Source: an uncultured Clostridia bacterium
GTDB lineage: Bacteria > Bacillota > Clostridia > Oscillospirales > Ruminococcaceae
Length of the DNA: 64,000 nt
Direction: 5' to 3'
Assembly: GCA_947586185.1 (NCBI GenBank)
Contig: CANPXN010000005.1
Span: 28,903 to 92,902 of the forward strand
Below the pieces are notes generated by a model, which worked only from the letters and a program-made list of their open reading frames with translations, had not been told where the DNA came from and did not search any database. The position numbers and the translations under genes were made by a program. Shown here one piece after another: positions 40,682 through 49,471 of the stretch (positions within the stretch are counted from its first letter, which is position 1; every line of letters starts with the position of its first letter).

Positions 40682-42074
40682 GTTTTTAAGGCTTATAAAA
40701 AATGAATATATTAAGATTTTTAGAAAGGTCAGCACTTGGGTAATACTTGCTCTGTTCGCTGTCTGCGCAGTCGGATATCCTTTTATGGCAAAGTTCATTG
40801 AATGGCAGATGTCTCAGTATGACAGTTATCGTTCAGATTATACTATATTGGACGATTACAAAAACGATATCGAACGCTTAAAGGACGTCAAGACAGAGGG
40901 CTGGGAGCAGGAGGTCGAAAGACTGCAATACTTCATAGACAATAAATTGACGGACGGCTGGAAGTGGGAAGCCGCTTCAAATATGTTCGAGGTCAAGAAT
41001 GACGACGGAGCAGCATACAGCCTTGATGAGAGCCAGAGAGCCAAGGTCGTTTCGGACTATGAAAACGAGATAAAAAACAGCGACTGGAAGGGCTTTTTGC
41101 AGACGACTCATGACCTTTACGACTACGACCTGAGCGTAGTAAGCGATACTGAAAAGGCAAGTCATCAGGAATTATACAAATATCTTATGGACAACGAAAT
41201 AGAGCCTGACGAGGACAATTGGCAATACAGCGTAGCAAATCAGCTTTGCGGAACAAAATTAAGCATTGCCGAGATGGACGCAAGTAAAGCCGCAGGAGAA
41301 GCTATTGATGTAAATGAATATTCAAAGCTTATGAACAACAAGCTTCTTTATGAATATAGACTTGCAAACAATGTTGAGTATGACATTTCTGAGCACGAAA
41401 ATCTTGAAAATCCTAACGACTTCGATTTTTGGTCGGTATTCACCTCCACCGGCAGCCTTGTTTCATTGATCGGCTTAATTACGATCATCATTGCCGGCGG
41501 TATCGTATCAAGTGAATTTTCACAGGGAACGATCAAATTCCTGCTTATAAATCCTGTAAAGCGCTGGAAAATCCTTATGTCGAAGTATGCGACCTCAATT
41601 TCACTGGGATACGCACTTATTGCTGTTTTATACATACTCTCCTGCCTGATGTCAATGATCATATTCGGCGCTTCAAATCTTGACGCATCGTACCTTTCAG
41701 TGGTTGACGGAGCTGTCAAAGAGCTGCCGGGCTTTATATATGTGTTAAAGATCTATCTGCTCAGCAGCACAAGCATGGTCGTAATGGCAACTCTCGGCTT
41801 CGCAATATCCTCTCTTTTAAGAAGCTCTGCACTTGCGATCGGCATAAGCGTTATGGCGATGTTCGGCGGAAATACAATTCTGCTTATAATGCAGCAGTTT
41901 GGACTTGACTGGGGCAGATACCTGATATTTGCAAACACAAACCTTGCTTCAATAATGTCAGGAAATTCACTGTTCTCAGGACAGACCGTAACATCAGCGC
42001 TCTGTGTAATAGGCGTCCACATGGTAATATTCCTTCTCACTGCCTGGGACGGCTTCACAAGACGAGAGGTTTAA
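40674..42074 (+). CDS. ABC-2 type exporter permease
   Basis: 466 residues from a TTG at 40674, eight bases after GGGGG and overlapping the ATPase stop; the frame is open upstream but lacks a ribosome site. One membrane helix near residue 20, a large extracytoplasmic loop of about 220 residues, then five helices (about 250-465) including GLITIIIAGGIVSSEFSQGTIKFLL, the conserved ABC-2 segment. It forms the channel of the exporter with the preceding ATPase. Confidence 0.88.
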   Translation: MGKFLRLIKNEYIKIFRKVSTWVILALFAVCAVGYPFMAKFIEWQMSQYDSYRSDYTILDDYKNDIERLKDVKTEGWEQEVERLQYFIDNKLTDGWKWEAASNMFEVKNDDGAAYSLDESQRAKVVSDYENEIKNSDWKGFLQTTHDLYDYDLSVVSDTEKASHQELYKYLMDNEIEPDEDNWQYSVANQLCGTKLSIAEMDASKAAGEAIDVNEYSKLMNNKLLYEYRLANNVEYDISEHENLENPNDFDFWSVFTSTGSLVSLIGLITIIIAGGIVSSEFSQGTIKFLLINPVKRWKILMSKYATSISLGYALIAVLYILSCLMSMIIFGASNLDASYLSVVDGAVKELPGFIYVLKIYLLSSTSMVVMATLGFAISSLLRSSALAIGISVMAMFGGNTILLIMQQFGLDWGRYLIFANTNLASIMSGNSLFSGQTVTSALCVIGVHMVIFLLTAWDGFTRREV

Positions 42075-42163
42075 TAAAAGCGTATAACTCCCCCTTAATA
42101 TTAGATAGATATATACAGATAGAGAAAAAATTAGAAAATAAATATGTGTAAAAAGATAACATA

Positions 42164-42205
42164 AAAACGAGCTGCTGCACTAAATGAAGTGCAGCAGCTC
42201 GTTTT
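42164..42205. terminator. Bidirectional terminator
   Basis: Seventeen-base perfect stem AAAACGAGCTGCTGCAC/GTGCAGCAGCTCGTTTT between the convergent permease and ychF genes. Its GCTGCAC core matches the hairpins at 10048 and 12645. Confidence 0.85.
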
Positions 42206-42221
42206 ATCTGAATTTCATCTA

Positions 42222-43316
42222 TCACACATTAAACCTGAACAGAACGATATCCCCGTCCTGCATAACATAATCCTTACCCTCAAGCCTTACAAGGCCTTTT
42301 TCCTTTGCAGCCGCCATTGAGCCGTTTGCCATTAAGTCTTCAAAGCTTATAACCTCTGCACGGATAAATCCCTTCTCAAAGTCGGTATGTATTTTTCCCG
42401 CTGCCTGAGGAGCTTTAGTGCCCTTTTTAATAGTCCATGCCCTAACCTCCGGCTTTCCTGCTGTAAGATAGGAAATAAGCCCAAGAAGAGAATAGCCCTC
42501 CTTTATGATACGGTTAAGTCCGGACTCCTTGAGTCCAAGCTCTCCCAGAAACATTTCCTTGTCCTCCGGCTCCATATCGGATATTTCCGCCTCGATCTGA
42601 GCACAGATCGGAAGCACTGCGGAATGTTCTTCCTCGGCAATTTTCTTAACAACATTAAAATGCTCATTTGTTTCAATGTTATTTACAAAGTCGTCCTCAC
42701 AAAGATTTGCCGCATAGATAACAGGCTTTGCCGAAAGCAAAGGAGTTGACTTGATAGCCTCCCTTTCATCATCTGTGAAATCAAATGCTCTTGCAGATTT
42801 TCCGGCTTCAAGATGAGCTTTAAGTCTTTCAAGGAAATCGACCTCTACAAGGTATTTCTTATCGCCCTTTGCAAGCTTCTTAGTCCTGTCGATCCTCCTG
42901 TCAACCATTTCTATATCGGAGAAAATAAGCTCTAAGTTAATAGTTTCAATATCCCTTGCAGGATTTATTTCTCCGTCCACATGGATAATGTCAATATCCT
43001 CAAAGCATCTTACAACATGAACTATCGCATCACATTCACGAATATCTCCAAGAAACTTATTTCCAAGGCCCTCACCCTTTGAAGCTCCCTTTACAAGTCC
43101 TGCAATATCCACAAATTCGAGAGTTGCAGGAGTGAACTTATCGGGATCGTACATATTTGCCAGAGCGTCAAGCCTTTCATCAGGAACGGAAACGATGCCC
43201 ACATTCTTTTCGATTGTACAGAACGGATAATTTGCCGATTCTGCTCCTGCATTAGTAAGCGCATTAAATAAAGTACTTTTACCTACGTTCGGAAGTCCGA
43301 CCATACCAAGTTTCAT
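42222..43316 (-). CDS. ychF: Redox-regulated ATPase/GTPase YchF (Obg-like)
   Basis: 364 residues, full length. G1 GLPNVGKSTLF, G3 DIAGLVKGASKGEGLGN, the NLCEDD segment typical of the ATP-preferring subfamily, and a C-terminal TGS domain (AWTIKKGTKAPQAAGKIHTD). YchF binds ribosomes and modulates stress responses. Confidence 0.96.
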   Translation of the reverse strand: MKLGMVGLPNVGKSTLFNALTNAGAESANYPFCTIEKNVGIVSVPDERLDALANMYDPDKFTPATLEFVDIAGLVKGASKGEGLGNKFLGDIRECDAIVHVVRCFEDIDIIHVDGEINPARDIETINLELIFSDIEMVDRRIDRTKKLAKGDKKYLVEVDFLERLKAHLEAGKSARAFDFTDDEREAIKSTPLLSAKPVIYAANLCEDDFVNNIETNEHFNVVKKIAEEEHSAVLPICAQIEAEISDMEPEDKEMFLGELGLKESGLNRIIKEGYSLLGLISYLTAGKPEVRAWTIKKGTKAPQAAGKIHTDFEKGFIRAEVISFEDLMANGSMAAAKEKGLVRLEGKDYVMQDGDIVLFRFNV

Positions 43317-43340
43317 AATTAAAAAACCTCTTTCAATAAT

Positions 43341-44063
43341 TTAATCCGGGAAAGAAATCATGTTCTGAATATTGTCAGAAACATCCTCACAGCTACTATT
43401 ATAGGACATAAGAGCAATGAAGTAGCCCTTGCCCTCATCGGCACTGTTTACAAAAAGATAGGTTGCCGTAACTGGATCCGCAAGCTCTCCCTCCTTATTT
43501 TCGCCTATTCCCTTAAATTTCATTTTATATGCAGTATTCCCCGATATGTCCAGCTTTTCAAAGCCAAGCCTTTCCACATTTGTAAACGACGACGTATACT
43601 GTTCAAACATGTCATCTTCCTTATAGGCGTCAAAAACAGCCTTTTCAGCGCTTCCGTCCATAACCTGTATGGTTAAAATGTTCTTAGGATCGTTATACAT
43701 AAACAACGCCGGGAAGCCGTTTAAAGCGTTATCCTGTACAACTGTATTATAAGGAAACCAGTCCTTTGGGATAGTAACAGACGCCTTACAGGTATACATA
43801 GAAAGGGTCGTGTCCTCCTTAAATGCCTTTTCCCTGAGCCCTTTAAGCTCATCGCTGACATACTCTCCGTTTCCCGTGGCAGATACCGCCTGACTATCCT
43901 CCACAGGATCGGTTTCAGGTGCAGTTTCAACAGGCGAAGCCTCAGTCGTCGCCTGAGTCTCGGCTGGAACTACCTTTCCGGACGAGGTTTTCTTATCTCC
44001 GCATGCGGACATTGATATGACAGCGCACATAAGAGCCGCCATCAAAGCATATTTTTTCTTCAT
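43341..44063 (-). CDS. Hypothetical lipoprotein
   Basis: 240 residues with a lipoprotein signal (AVISMSACGDKK, Cys about 21), an acidic Thr/Glu-rich linker to about 70, then a compact domain related in layout to the lipoproteins at 44071 and 44898 (SVTIPKDWFP, NILTIQVMDG, final GKGYFIALMSYNS). Probably an extracellular binding or stress protein; no family recognised. First downstream member of a three-gene lipoprotein cluster. Confidence 0.78.
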   Translation of the reverse strand: MKKKYALMAALMCAVISMSACGDKKTSSGKVVPAETQATTEASPVETAPETDPVEDSQAVSATGNGEYVSDELKGLREKAFKEDTTLSMYTCKASVTIPKDWFPYNTVVQDNALNGFPALFMYNDPKNILTIQVMDGSAEKAVFDAYKEDDMFEQYTSSFTNVERLGFEKLDISGNTAYKMKFKGIGENKEGELADPVTATYLFVNSADEGKGYFIALMSYNSSCEDVSDNIQNMISFPD

Positions 44064-44070
44064 TTTTCAG

Positions 44071-44883
44071 TTACCTCTTTCTTCTACTTGCTCGTTTTCT
44101 TGCTATGCTGACTCTTTCTTTTCTTTTCTCTCTCAGACTATCAACTGCCTCATCCGCAGTTTTGCCTCTGATAAAGGATTGATTGTAATTCAGCTTTTTC
44201 TTCTCAAAATCGTCAAACATATCCTCAGTTTCTCCGCTGTTATCAAGGAATATGATAGAAACGGTCTTATTTTAGTTTTCTGCATTTGAAAGAATGTGGA
44301 GCATTTCAAACTCCATCCCCTGAGAAACTACCTCTGCCTCAATTTTAAAGGAATCAACACCATCTATATTGATCCTTTCAAAATCGTCTATATCAATGCT
44401 GTCAAAGGCTGCACCGAAAACCGCTTTGTAGCTTTCCTCGGTATTTGCGGCAAAAGCCTCCTCTGTTTCACAGCCGTCCTCAACTGTTATGGTGCAGGTA
44501 TCCGTCCCTGTTTTATATTGCAGAATTGCCGGATATTCATTTATTGAAGGAATGCTGCCGTTTCCGCCTCCGGAAATAACCGACCAGTCCTCGTTAAGAA
44601 CAAGATCTCCCACGCCGACAATATTAAACGTCTTTTCCTTTGCCTGCTTTGCTGCTCTCGTAATATTTGGAGCGGTGATAATATTCCCCTCACCCTTTTC
44701 TTCATCGCTTAAAGTGCGCTTAGTCGTGCCGGCAGCGCTTTCCATTGATGCGTCCGGCTCAGTGCTTTCCGCCGCAGAGCTTTCCTGCTTTGATTCTTCA
44801 CTCGTATTTCCCTTGTCCGAGCACGCCGTAAACATAGCAGCACAGCACATAAGCGCCGCAAACAATGCTGTTATTCTTTTCAT
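44071..44883 (-). pseudogene. Lipoprotein gene with an internal in-frame stop
   Basis: Reading from 44883, 203 residues (lipobox MFTACSDKG) end at TAA 44274-44272 inside a segment parallel to the paralogue at 44898-45740. The same frame then continues for 66 codons to a TAA at 44073-44071, with recognisable homology (NKTVSI, then DNSGETEDMFDDFE). The paralogue has an alanine codon at the stop position. It may be a recent nonsense mutation or, less likely, a readthrough site. The truncated 203-residue form could still be exported. Confidence 0.7.
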
Positions 44884-44897
44884 TTTGCCCTCCTGTA

Positions 44898-45740
44898 TCA
44901 GTTATTTGGCACTGTGAACTTTGGCCCATTGTATCTTTTAAGCTCTCCGCTCTTTATCTTTTTTTCTATATCGTCCATGCCTGTCTTTATCTTATCCCTG
45001 TAAAGCGGCACCTTATAGTTTATATTCTCTTCCTCAAAATCGTCAAACAGATCCTCTGTCTCTCCGCTCTTGTCAAGGAGCATTATAGAAACGGTCTTGT
45101 TAGCAGAAGTGCTGTTTGAAAGAATATGCAGCATCTCAAACTCAATACCGCCGGCGGTAACATCCGCCTCTATTTTAAAGGAATCCACATTGTCTATAGT
45201 CAGCTTTTCAAACTCGTCGATCTCAATGCTGTCAAACTGTGAGCCAAACGCCGCCCTATAGCTTTCCTCGGTATTTGCAGCAAAAGCCTCCTCTGTTTCA
45301 CAGCCGTCCTCAACTACCACCGTACAGGTATCCGTTCCCGTTTTATATTTAAGCACTGTAGGATATGAGTCAAAATTCACCGAAATTTCGCTTTCATCAG
45401 CAGAATCAAGAGTCCAGTCCGAATCGAGTATAACGCTTCCGTAACATCCGAACTCGAAATACTTTTTCATAACAGTTTCCCCAGTCTTTATACCTACTTT
45501 CGCCCCTGAACTTCCCTTCATATTTGCCCTTGCCTTTGAAAAGCGTTCCTTCTGCTTTTCTAATGCCTCGGGAGATTTTGTAGGTAATGTGATCTCTTTT
45601 TTTGATTCTTCCTTAGCCGTCTCAGCGGAGCTTTCAGCCTTGCTGCTTTCACTGCTGCTTCCGCCCTTGTCAGAGCATGCCGTAAAAGCTGTAAGCATAC
45701 AAAAAGCTGATACGATGCACATAAGCGCTTTTATTTTCAT
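44898..45740 (-). CDS. Hypothetical lipoprotein, intact paralogue
   Basis: 280 residues: lipobox LTAFTACSDKG (Cys near 21), Ser-rich linker, then a domain containing YKTGTDTCTVVVEDGCETEE, AANTEESYRAAFGSQFDSIE and the closing SGETEDLFDDFEEENINYKV. Long stretches are nearly identical to the product of 44071-44883, showing recent duplication. No family recognised. The lipid anchor places it outside the membrane. Confidence 0.8.
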   Translation of the reverse strand: MKIKALMCIVSAFCMLTAFTACSDKGGSSSESSKAESSAETAKEESKKEITLPTKSPEALEKQKERFSKARANMKGSSGAKVGIKTGETVMKKYFEFGCYGSVILDSDWTLDSADESEISVNFDSYPTVLKYKTGTDTCTVVVEDGCETEEAFAANTEESYRAAFGSQFDSIEIDEFEKLTIDNVDSFKIEADVTAGGIEFEMLHILSNSTSANKTVSIMLLDKSGETEDLFDDFEEENINYKVPLYRDKIKTGMDDIEKKIKSGELKRYNGPKFTVPNN

Positions 45741-45849
45741 AATAATGTTCCCTCTCTGTTTTACGATTTTTATTTATTATAACACTTATATAAATTTCCG
45801 TCAAGAAAAGTTGACAAATACGGCTTGGGATAGTAAAATAAAAGCATAT

Positions 45850-45992
45850 ACTTATTCAATAAGGGGCAACGCCCTGTCATTCAACAAGTGAACGAAGGGG
45901 AAAAGCCACTTCGGGTTTCAGTAGGGGATTCATTCCCCTGCTGAAAGACGCAGATGGTCACCGCCTAAGAGGCGGGGGACATCCGTTCACGG
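45850..45992 (+). ncRNA. Candidate transposon-type structured RNA (HEARO/omega-RNA or IS605 end like)
   Basis: Compact fold made of GGGC-AAC-GCCC, CGAAG/CTTCG, a 12-bp stem TTTCAGTAGGGGA/TCCCCTGCTGAAA, CCGCC-TAAGA-GGCGG, and a closing long-range pair GTGAACG (45888-45894)/CGTTCAC (45984-45990). Nested hairpins of this kind are typical of solo HEARO RNAs and IS200/IS605 right ends. No IscB, IsrB or TnpB gene is nearby. A weaker relative lies at 32150-32290. Confidence 0.5.
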
Positions 45993-46010
45993 TTATTGTG
46001 GAGGAAAAAG

Positions 46011-47045
46011 TTGATCAATACAAGAAAAATCGCTTCTGCTTTAGCCGGAGCAGGAGTTATTATAGCATGCCTTGCCGGAATCATCATAATGTCAAAAGCT
46101 CCAAGTGAAGCCGGAGCAGTGACTGCTATACTTAAAACAAGCACAAATGAGGACGGAACGCTGACTATCACCGGAATGGAAAGCAGTGAAGGTGATACGG
46201 AGGTAATTATACCGGATGAATACAAGGGCGCAAGGATAACGGCTATTTCCAAAAGCGCATTTGCCGGACTTGACAACATAATAAGTGTAAGCTTCGGAGA
46301 AAATCTCGAATCAATTGAAGAATCGGCATTTGCAGACTGCACCGGAATAAAAAGCGTCAGTCTTCCGAAAAGCCTTGAATCCATAGGTCCCTCGGCATTT
46401 ATGGGATGCAGCAAGCTTTCTCAGGTTTCATTGCCGGAAAATATCGAATATATCTGCATGGACTCCTTTTACGGAACAGCCTTTGAAAAAAAGGCTCACT
46501 CAGCCGCCGATAACGATTTTGTGATACTGAGCGGATATATACTCTATGACTTTACAGGAGCGTCAGAGGATATAACCATTCCGGACGGAGTGAGGATCAT
46601 TGCAGACGGAGCTTTCACTTATCCTGAAAACGATATTTCAACTCCTGAAAATCCGTCCATAAAGACCGTGACATGCCCGGACAGCACCCAGATAATATGC
46701 GACCACGCCTTTAACGGCTGCGTCAATATCAAAAGCATAACCTTGGGCAGCGGAATAAAAAGCATTGGTGCGGATTCCTTTCAGTCCGCTTCTGCCACAG
46801 TTCACGGCTATATCGACTCCTACGCTCAAAGCTTTGCGGAGGATAACGGCTATGAATTTTCCCCTCTTATTCCAAAAGGGGAATACGTCTTTGAAATGGA
46901 ACAGGACGAAAGCATAAATCAATACTATTTTTCAGACGGAAAATTTGACAGTAAGGGAGCTAAAATATTCAAAAGAAGCTGGACTGGAGAAAAAACCGAG
47001 GTCCAATGGGAGCTTGAAGGAAATCCGGAAGATTATTATAAATAA
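46011..47045 (+). CDS. BspA-like leucine-rich-repeat surface protein
   Basis: About 344 residues from a TTG at 46011, six bases after GGAGG. An N-terminal hydrophobic segment (IASALAGAGVIIACLAGIIIM) serves as signal or anchor, followed by LRR_5 repeats (ITAISKSAFAGLDNIISVSF, IGPSAFMGCSKLSQVSLP, ICDHAFNGCVNIKSITL). A final small domain includes EVQWELEGNPEDYYK. There is no dockerin, unlike the LRR protein at 3626. Probable adhesion or binding role. Confidence 0.85.
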   Translation: MINTRKIASALAGAGVIIACLAGIIIMSKAPSEAGAVTAILKTSTNEDGTLTITGMESSEGDTEVIIPDEYKGARITAISKSAFAGLDNIISVSFGENLESIEESAFADCTGIKSVSLPKSLESIGPSAFMGCSKLSQVSLPENIEYICMDSFYGTAFEKKAHSAADNDFVILSGYILYDFTGASEDITIPDGVRIIADGAFTYPENDISTPENPSIKTVTCPDSTQIICDHAFNGCVNIKSITLGSGIKSIGADSFQSASATVHGYIDSYAQSFAEDNGYEFSPLIPKGEYVFEMEQDESINQYYFSDGKFDSKGAKIFKRSWTGEKTEVQWELEGNPEDYYK

Positions 47046-47095
47046 TCTGTACACATTTGATAGATAAAGACGGCGTTGAGCCTTCTTATTTTAAA

Positions 47096-47132
47096 CGCCC
47101 CTCTTGAAAGGAGTTTCCTTTCAAGAGGGGCG
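47096..47132 (+). terminator. Terminator after the small LRR gene
   Basis: Seventeen-base perfect stem CGCCCCTCTTGAAAGGA/TCCTTTCAAGAGGGGCG with a three-base loop; weak T-run. Confidence 0.7.
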
Positions 47133-47175
47133 CTGTTAAGCCTTACGCTTATGTCCTACGTTCCATAAAGTCTTC

Positions 47176-47820
47176 CTACAGATTGCTATAATAGTTTACA
47201 AACACTGTTTCAATTCCTCTTTCGGAAAATATGAACTGAACGACAAACTCGCTCTCATACTTCTCTCCGTCAAAATACATCAAGCGTGTAAACTCACCAC
47301 TGTCGCCGTATGCCTTTTCTTCACCCGGAAAAGCATAAGCCGCCTTTACATCCTCAATTGAATAAGGTAGCTTACCATTCATAGCCTTAAAGCTTAAAAT
47401 GCCCTTTTCAACCTCGGAAAAAATTATTGATTCCTTATCGCTATAATCGTCATAACGAAAACCAATACTATTTATCATGTTTTCATCACCGTATTCGGTA
47501 ACAAAATGCGTCATTGTTTCTTTGCCATTGTAGGTCAGGTTATATACTTCATCAACGCCGTATCCACTGCCCAGCTTGCGGAGCATATCGTCTATAGTAC
47601 AGGGGATCGAAACAGATATGCCGTCAATTGCAAGATCATTTTTTACAATATCCTTAGTCGTAGCGCTGTTCTCTACAATGGAGCTTATGTTTAAATGCTC
47701 CGGGGCGCTTTCTGCTTTCCTTGATACAGAAGCCTTACTATTACAGCTGGTCATAATAAAGACTGACACGAGCAAAGCTGCCATATACATGAATAATCTC
47801 CAAGAAAACCCCTTATTCAC
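47176..47820 (-). CDS. Hypothetical lipoprotein
   Basis: 214 residues with a lipoprotein signal (SVFIMTSCNSK, Cys about 26). The domain after residue 60 (DLAIDGISVSIPCTIDDMLRKLGSGYGV) resembles the final domain of the 32477 product (GKTVKLPCKIDGIFDLVNTSDVG). Such prodomain-like repeats occur on ruminococcal surface proteins. Function unknown. Confidence 0.75.
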   Translation of the reverse strand: MNKGFSWRLFMYMAALLVSVFIMTSCNSKASVSRKAESAPEHLNISSIVENSATTKDIVKNDLAIDGISVSIPCTIDDMLRKLGSGYGVDEVYNLTYNGKETMTHFVTEYGDENMINSIGFRYDDYSDKESIIFSEVEKGILSFKAMNGKLPYSIEDVKAAYAFPGEEKAYGDSGEFTRLMYFDGEKYESEFVVQFIFSERGIETVFVNYYSNL

Positions 47821-47873
47821 AATTATCCCCTTTTCTTTTTAACCTGTCCTAATGAAAATATTCGGACAGGACC

Positions 47874-48119
47874 TTACTTATCCACAACAATGTAGTTATC
47901 CGCAGCGTTTTCCTTTGTAGCGTATTCCGTAACGTTTGTGACCTTGACCTTAACAGTTCTTGCCCCAAGGCATATTTCTATAATATCATCGACCTTAACG
48001 TCATAGGACGCACGGGCAGCTTTTCCGTTTACAATGATCTTTCCTGCATCGCATGCCTCATTGGCAACTGTTCTGCGCTTTATAAGCCTTGTAACTTTAA
48101 GATATTTATCAAGCCGCAT
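47874..48119 (-). CDS. rqcP: S4-domain RNA-binding protein RqcP
   Basis: 81 residues, S4 domain throughout (MRLDKYLKVTRLIKRRTVAN, IIVNGKAARASYDVKVDDII). RqcP (YabO/Hsp15-like) binds stalled 50S subunits and helps RqcH add alanine tails. The order mazG, hup, rqcP is a classic Firmicute arrangement and supports the call. Confidence 0.92.
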   Translation of the reverse strand: MRLDKYLKVTRLIKRRTVANEACDAGKIIVNGKAARASYDVKVDDIIEICLGARTVKVKVTNVTEYATKENAADNYIVVDK

Positions 48120-48190
48120 TTTTGGCCCTCCTTAGAAAAATGGCAGGGAGGGAATCTTTTCCGCTCTCTGCCAAGAAAACTTTAATAAAA

Positions 48191-48466
48191 TTAGCCGTTT
48201 ACTGCATCCTTCAGAGCCTTACCAGCCTTAAATGCCGGAGCCTTCTTTGCAGGAACAACGATCTTTTCACCTGTTCTCGGATTCTTTGATTCCTTTTCCT
48301 TACGATCACGAACTTCAAATGTACCGAAGCCTACAACCTGAACCTTATCGCCTGCAACCAAAGCTTCTGTTATTGACGAAACTGTAGCTGAAAATGCCTT
48401 TTCAGCATCTTTCTTTGAAATCTCTGCCTTTTCTGCAATCTTGTTAATAAGTTCTGTCTTTGTCAT
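48191..48466 (-). CDS. hup: HU family DNA-binding protein
   Basis: 91 residues, complete HU: MTKTELINKIAEKAEISKKD, GFGTFEVRDRKEKESKNPRTG arm with the conserved NPRTGE, and PAFKAGKALKDAV tail. It compacts and bends DNA. It lies 28 bases after mazG. Confidence 0.97.
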   Translation of the reverse strand: MTKTELINKIAEKAEISKKDAEKAFSATVSSITEALVAGDKVQVVGFGTFEVRDRKEKESKNPRTGEKIVVPAKKAPAFKAGKALKDAVNG

Positions 48467-48494
48467 TTAAAATACCTCCGTTTTTTCTCTCATA

Positions 48495-49298
48495 CTATCT
48501 TAACAATAATTCCTTTGCCTGACGCCAGTACTCGTCAAGCTCCTCTATGCTGAGGGACTGCATATCAATCCCCTTTAGCCTTAATAATTTTTCTGTTTCT
48601 GCAAAACGCCTGATAAACTTTTCTGTTGCGTCTGTTAAAGCCTGCTCGGAGTCAATTCCAAGATGTCTTGCCGTATTAACACATGAAAACAGCAGATCCC
48701 CGAACTCCTCTTCGATCTCCTGCTTATTTCCGGAGCTTATAGCCTGCTCAAGCTCAGCCGTTTCGTTTTTAATGCATTCAAAAGCGTCTTCACTGCTGCT
48801 GAAATCCATTCCTGCGCGCATAGCTCTTTTTCCGACCTTCTGAGCACGCATCAGCGCCGGCAGCGACTTTGCAACGCTTTCAAGAGTATCGGTATAGGTC
48901 TTCTGACCCTTGGTTTCCTTTTTGATATTATCCCAGTTTTTCAGTACCTGCTGAGTATCGTCCGCCTTAACGTCGCCGAAAACATGAGGATGCCTTACGA
49001 TCAGCTTTTTGCAAAGCTCATCACATATATCCTCAAAAACAAAGTGCTCCTGCTCACGCTCTATCTGGCAATGGAAAACGACCTGTAAAAGAACATCTCC
49101 CAGCTCTTCACGCAAAAGCGCAGTATCTTTAAGATCGATAGCCTCGATCGCCTCATAGACCTCTTCGATAAAATCGCCTCTTATAGACTCATGAGTCTGT
49201 TCCTTATCCCACGGACAGCCGCCTTCACTGCGAAGGAGCCCAACGATCTCAATAAGGTCTTCTATATTGTAACTATCCTTTTGTTCAAAGCTAACCAT
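48495..49298 (-). CDS. mazG: Nucleoside triphosphate pyrophosphohydrolase MazG
   Basis: 267 residues with two MazG domains. The first holds CPWDKEQTHESIRGDFIEEVYEA and EELGDVLLQVVFHCQ, the second EQEIEEEFGDLLFSCVNTAR-like metal motifs (EEEFGD). It hydrolyses aberrant NTPs. First gene of mazG-hup-rqcP. Confidence 0.95.
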   Translation of the reverse strand: MVSFEQKDSYNIEDLIEIVGLLRSEGGCPWDKEQTHESIRGDFIEEVYEAIEAIDLKDTALLREELGDVLLQVVFHCQIEREQEHFVFEDICDELCKKLIVRHPHVFGDVKADDTQQVLKNWDNIKKETKGQKTYTDTLESVAKSLPALMRAQKVGKRAMRAGMDFSSSEDAFECIKNETAELEQAISSGNKQEIEEEFGDLLFSCVNTARHLGIDSEQALTDATEKFIRRFAETEKLLRLKGIDMQSLSIEELDEYWRQAKELLLR

Positions 49299-49471
49299 TC
49301 AAGCAACTCCTGCCGTACTTAAAAAATTTGTCGCATTCAGAAATAAGCTCCTATATATAGTACCCCAATTTTCTTTAAAATGCAATAGTTTTTTTCAACT
49401 TTGTAACTTTGGTGGAATTATCGGGAATTTTTCCGCATTTTTCTGTTTAATATCAAGAAATCCGCACCGCA

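Noticed and set aside
39018..42074. Lantibiotic biosynthesis cluster
   Set aside because: Only a generic ABC exporter and anchored accessory protein are present; no lanthionine synthetase or precursor.
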